Shown here: positions 6,341 to 8,502 of the stretch, in pieces
Position numbering within the stretch: the first letter of the stretch is position 1
How the letters are laid out: each line of letters begins with the position of its first letter
Assembly (NCBI GenBank): GCA_025455535.1
Contig: JALOMM010000088.1
Coordinates: 1 to 8,502, forward strand
Source: Bacteroidales bacterium
Lineage (GTDB): Bacteria; Bacteroidota; Bacteroidia; Bacteroidales; VadinHA17
Direction of reading: 5' to 3'
DNA: 8,502 bases
Notes under the pieces: generated by a model
Told to the model about the DNA's origin: nothing
Seen by the model: only the letters and a program-made list of their open reading frames with translations
The model's database searches: none
Translations under genes and position numbers: made by a program

Positions 6341-7314
6341 ATGACCTCCGCGATACAGTCGATACTCGACAAAGAGTATCTGGAAAGATCCGACATCATT
6401 GAACTGTTGAGATGCAGCGAAGAGGAAGCGGAATACGGCGTGACAACCGGAAAGTTGAACACTATACCCTTACCAATGAAGAGGTGATCGAGGCAGCCAT
6501 GACAGCATACAGGCTGAATTTCGGATCAATAGCAATACAGTCAGGGGAGAACACCTCCGGGTCATTCATCTCCAATATCGAAGAGCTCATCGTTACCATC
6601 AGGAAGATGACAGAAGGGCGTCTCGGCATCACCCTCTCAATGGGTGAGCAGAAGAGAGAGACCTACAAGCGCTGGTTTGATGCCGGTGCGCACAGGTACC
6701 TTCTCAGGATAGAGACGTCAAGCCCTGACCTTTACCGCAAGGCGCACCCGGATGACGGCATGCACAATTATTACAACAGGCTTGAATGCCTGCAGATTAT
6801 AAAGGAGACGGGGTATCAGACCGGCACAGGGGTGATGATAGGCCTGCCATGCCAGTCACTGACCCATCTGGCAGACGATATTTTATTTATGCGCGATTTT
6901 GACATTGACATGTGTGGCATGGGCCCGTTCATAGAGCACTCAGACACTCCCCTTGGGAAAAACGGAACGGAGAACCTCTTCCTGAAAGAACGGTTCAGCC
7001 TTACTCTCAGGATGATAGCCATTGCACGTATTGTGATGAAGGATATCAATATTGTCGCTTCAACAGCCATGCAGACCGTCGATAAATTCGGCCGTGAGAA
7101 AGCCATTGCATGCGGAGCAAACGTCATCATGCCCAACCTTACTCCTGAGAGATACAGGTCAGGATACCGCATCTATGAAGGGAAGCCTGCCTTTAAGGAA
7201 ATCGAGGAGGTCAATGTCAGCGGACTGAATATGGATCTCATCCCCGGCACTGTAATAGGTCTGGGTATCTGGGGCGACACCCCTCATTTCAACAAGCGGA
7301 TGGCAAAATCATGA
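6341..7314 (+). pseudogene. hydE: hydE, [FeFe]-hydrogenase H-cluster radical SAM maturase, internal deletion and frameshift
   Basis: An intact HydE is a cytoplasmic radical SAM enzyme of about 350 aa that helps build the diiron site of [FeFe]-hydrogenase. Here the ATG at 6341 opens a frame reading MTSAIQSILDKEYLERSD and IIELLRCSEEEA, which looks like the usual HydE N-terminus, but that frame stops at 6485-6487. From about 6430 the homology continues two bases out of register as GIRRDNRKVEHYTLTNEEV, and it then stays open for almost 300 codons. Family landmarks there include GSIAIQSGE, ITLSMGEQKRETYKRW, RYLLRIETSSPDLYRKAHP, MIGLPCQS, MGPFIEHSDTPLG and CGANVIMPNLTPERY. About 42 residues expected between the two parts are missing, including the CxxxCxxC motif that binds the [4Fe-4S]-SAM cluster just before GIRRD. 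A product started at the ATG at 6412 would lack that motif and could not do radical SAM chemistry. The rest has no other lesions, so the event is recent, or it is an assembly error. hydF, hydG and the hydrogenase are not in the window. Confidence 0.85.
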
Positions 7315-7395
7315 ATATGTTCAATAACAAGATTCCAACATAACAACCTGTATCATTTTTTTGCGAAATTGCCTTCCGTTCTCAAACCCTGATTC

Positions 7396-8502
7396 ATGAA
7401 AAAAATCTTCCTTCCTGCCATAGTCATTATGGCTGCAGTAACACTACATGCCCAGACAACCCTCGATTATTTTTTGCCCGCAGGAGTCGCATACAATAAG
7501 GATATCCCAACCCCTGCTTCTTATATCGGTCACGAAGTGGGTGAATGGCATGTGACTCACGACAAATTGCTGGGCTACATGAAGCTTCTTGCTGAGAAAT
7601 CAGACAGGGCCGTATGGGAAGAATACGGTAAGAGCTGGGAAGGACGACCCCTCGGCAATCTCATAATCTCTTCTCCCGCAAATATTGAACGGATTGAGGA
7701 AATAAGGCTTGAACACCTTAAAATATCTGACCCTGCCCGTTCATCTTCAGCAGATTTGTCGACCATGCCCGTCATCATCAAACTGGGCTACGGCGTACAC
7801 GGTAACGAGTCAAGTGCGCAGAACGCATCACTGATCTCAGCCTATTATCTCACTGCCGGAGAAGGTCCTGAAATAGATAAGATCCTCGAGCATGCAGTTA
7901 TACTCATAGACCCCGCCCTTAACCCCGACGGTCTGCAGAGACATTCAACATGGGTAAACATGTACCGTGGCATGACCCTTACCACTGATCCTGCCAGCCG
8001 CGAATTCAGTGAGGCATGGCCCGGCGGAAGAACCAACCACTACTGGTTTGACCTCAACCGCGACTACATCATGCTGCAGCACCCCGAGAGCGTCGGCCGG
8101 GTGGCAGCATTCCACAGGTGGATGCCCAACATCAACACCGACCATCACGAAATGGGCGCCAACTCATCATTCTTCTTTCAGCCCGGAGTACAGACACGAA
8201 ATAATCCTGTTGTGCCCATTGAGAACCAGGAGATGACAGCACTTATCGGAAGCTATCACGCCCGGCACCTTGACAGCATCGGCAGCCTTTATTACACTGA
8301 GGAGAGCTTTGACGACTTCTACCTTGGGAAGGGCTCAGCCTATCCGGATGTGCACGGCTCGATAGGCATTCTGTTTGAACAGGCTGGCCTTAAGGGACAT
8401 ATGCGCGAGGTGCCCGGAGGGGTGATCACCTTTCCGTTTGCCATCAGGAACCAGTTCACCGTTACCCTTTCCACCATCGAGGCAGGCCTCGACATGAGAG
8501 TC
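7396..8502 (+). CDS. Secreted M14 family zinc carboxypeptidase, 5' part
   Basis: An open frame starts at the ATG at 7396 and runs without a stop for 369 codons to the right edge, so the gene is truncated by the window. The signal peptide is MKKIFLPAIVIMAAVTLHAQ, with likely cleavage after A19. The catalytic domain shows M14 landmarks in order: the zinc pair H135 and E138 in GVHGNESS, NPDGLQRH (176-183), FDLNRDY (218-224), a third zinc histidine in TDHHEMG (H250 or H251), and the general-base glutamate E328 in ILFEQAG. The enzyme would remove C-terminal residues from peptides outside the cytoplasm. Large Bacteroidetes members of this type run to about 800-900 aa with further domains, so more than half may lie beyond the edge; any C-terminal sorting domain cannot be seen. 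It is 81 bp after the hydE remnant on the same strand. I found no convincing promoter in that gap. Confidence 0.9.
   Translation, partial: MKKIFLPAIVIMAAVTLHAQTTLDYFLPAGVAYNKDIPTPASYIGHEVGEWHVTHDKLLGYMKLLAEKSDRAVWEEYGKSWEGRPLGNLIISSPANIERIEEIRLEHLKISDPARSSSADLSTMPVIIKLGYGVHGNESSAQNASLISAYYLTAGEGPEIDKILEHAVILIDPALNPDGLQRHSTWVNMYRGMTLTTDPASREFSEAWPGGRTNHYWFDLNRDYIMLQHPESVGRVAAFHRWMPNINTDHHEMGANSSFFFQPGVQTRNNPVVPIENQEMTALIGSYHARHLDSIGSLYYTEESFDDFYLGKGSAYPDVHGSIGILFEQAGLKGHMREVPGGVITFPFAIRNQFTVTLSTIEAGLDMRV

Noticed and set aside
6412..7314. Reading the 300-codon frame as a normal, complete radical SAM gene
   Set aside because: Its first residues, before GIRRDNRKV, do not match the family, and it lacks the CxxxCxxC motif. 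The true N-terminus is upstream in another frame, so it is a broken hydE.
7311..7343. Ten-codon frame overlapping the hydE stop (ATGA overlap)
   Set aside because: It is too short, with no motif and no clear leader; chance explains it.
7355..7362. T-run before the M14 peptidase gene as a terminator
   Set aside because: No stable stem precedes it on the plus strand.

Overview
The window looks like a fragment of a fermentative Bacteroidetes genome, probably Bacteroidales. The reasons are the protein families: a Bacteroidales-style PLP aminotransferase, a VorD/KorD-type 4Fe-4S subunit beginning MAKIKGAVVVD, a secreted C69 dipeptidase and a secreted M14 carboxypeptidase. Two promoter-like sequences also fit the Bacteroidetes TTTG / TAnnTTTG pattern, and leaders lack strong Shine-Dalgarno sequences. 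No RNA genes, CRISPR arrays, insertion sequences or tRNAs were seen, and no gene-free stretch exceeds about 215 bp.

Left half, 1-4435, all on the minus strand and read from right to left: a fused ADP-forming acyl-CoA synthetase (4435-2363), an Mpv17/PMP22-like membrane protein (2302-1616), a class I aminotransferase (1498-176) and the start of a 4Fe-4S subunit of a 2-oxoacid:ferredoxin oxidoreductase (140 to beyond the left edge). Gaps are 35 to 117 bp, so a single transcript is plausible. Three of the four genes give consecutive steps of amino acid fermentation: amino acid to 2-oxoacid, to acyl-CoA plus reduced ferredoxin, to free acid plus ATP.

Middle, 4436-4650: a 215-bp divergent control region. 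It holds a good promoter for the minus-strand operon, an octamer tandem repeat, a perfect 11-bp-arm inverted repeat and a probable promoter for the plus-strand gene.

Right half, 4651-8502, plus strand: an exported C69 dipeptidase (4651-6270), a damaged [FeFe]-hydrogenase maturase gene hydE (6341-7314) and the first 369 codons of an exported M14 metallocarboxypeptidase (7396 to beyond the right edge). The hydE reading frame is broken near 6430. The stretch that should encode the radical-SAM cysteine motif is absent, so the gene is either a pseudogene or a local assembly error.

Taken together, the exported peptidases would release amino acids and dipeptides, the minus-strand operon would ferment them, and reduced ferredoxin could be reoxidised by a hydrogenase whose maturation needs HydE. 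That last link is inference, and the hydE lesion puts it in doubt. The other unusual feature is three unrelated short tandem repeat arrays (7, 7 and 8 bp units) in gene borders. One of them encodes the C-terminus and stop codon of the acyl-CoA synthetase.
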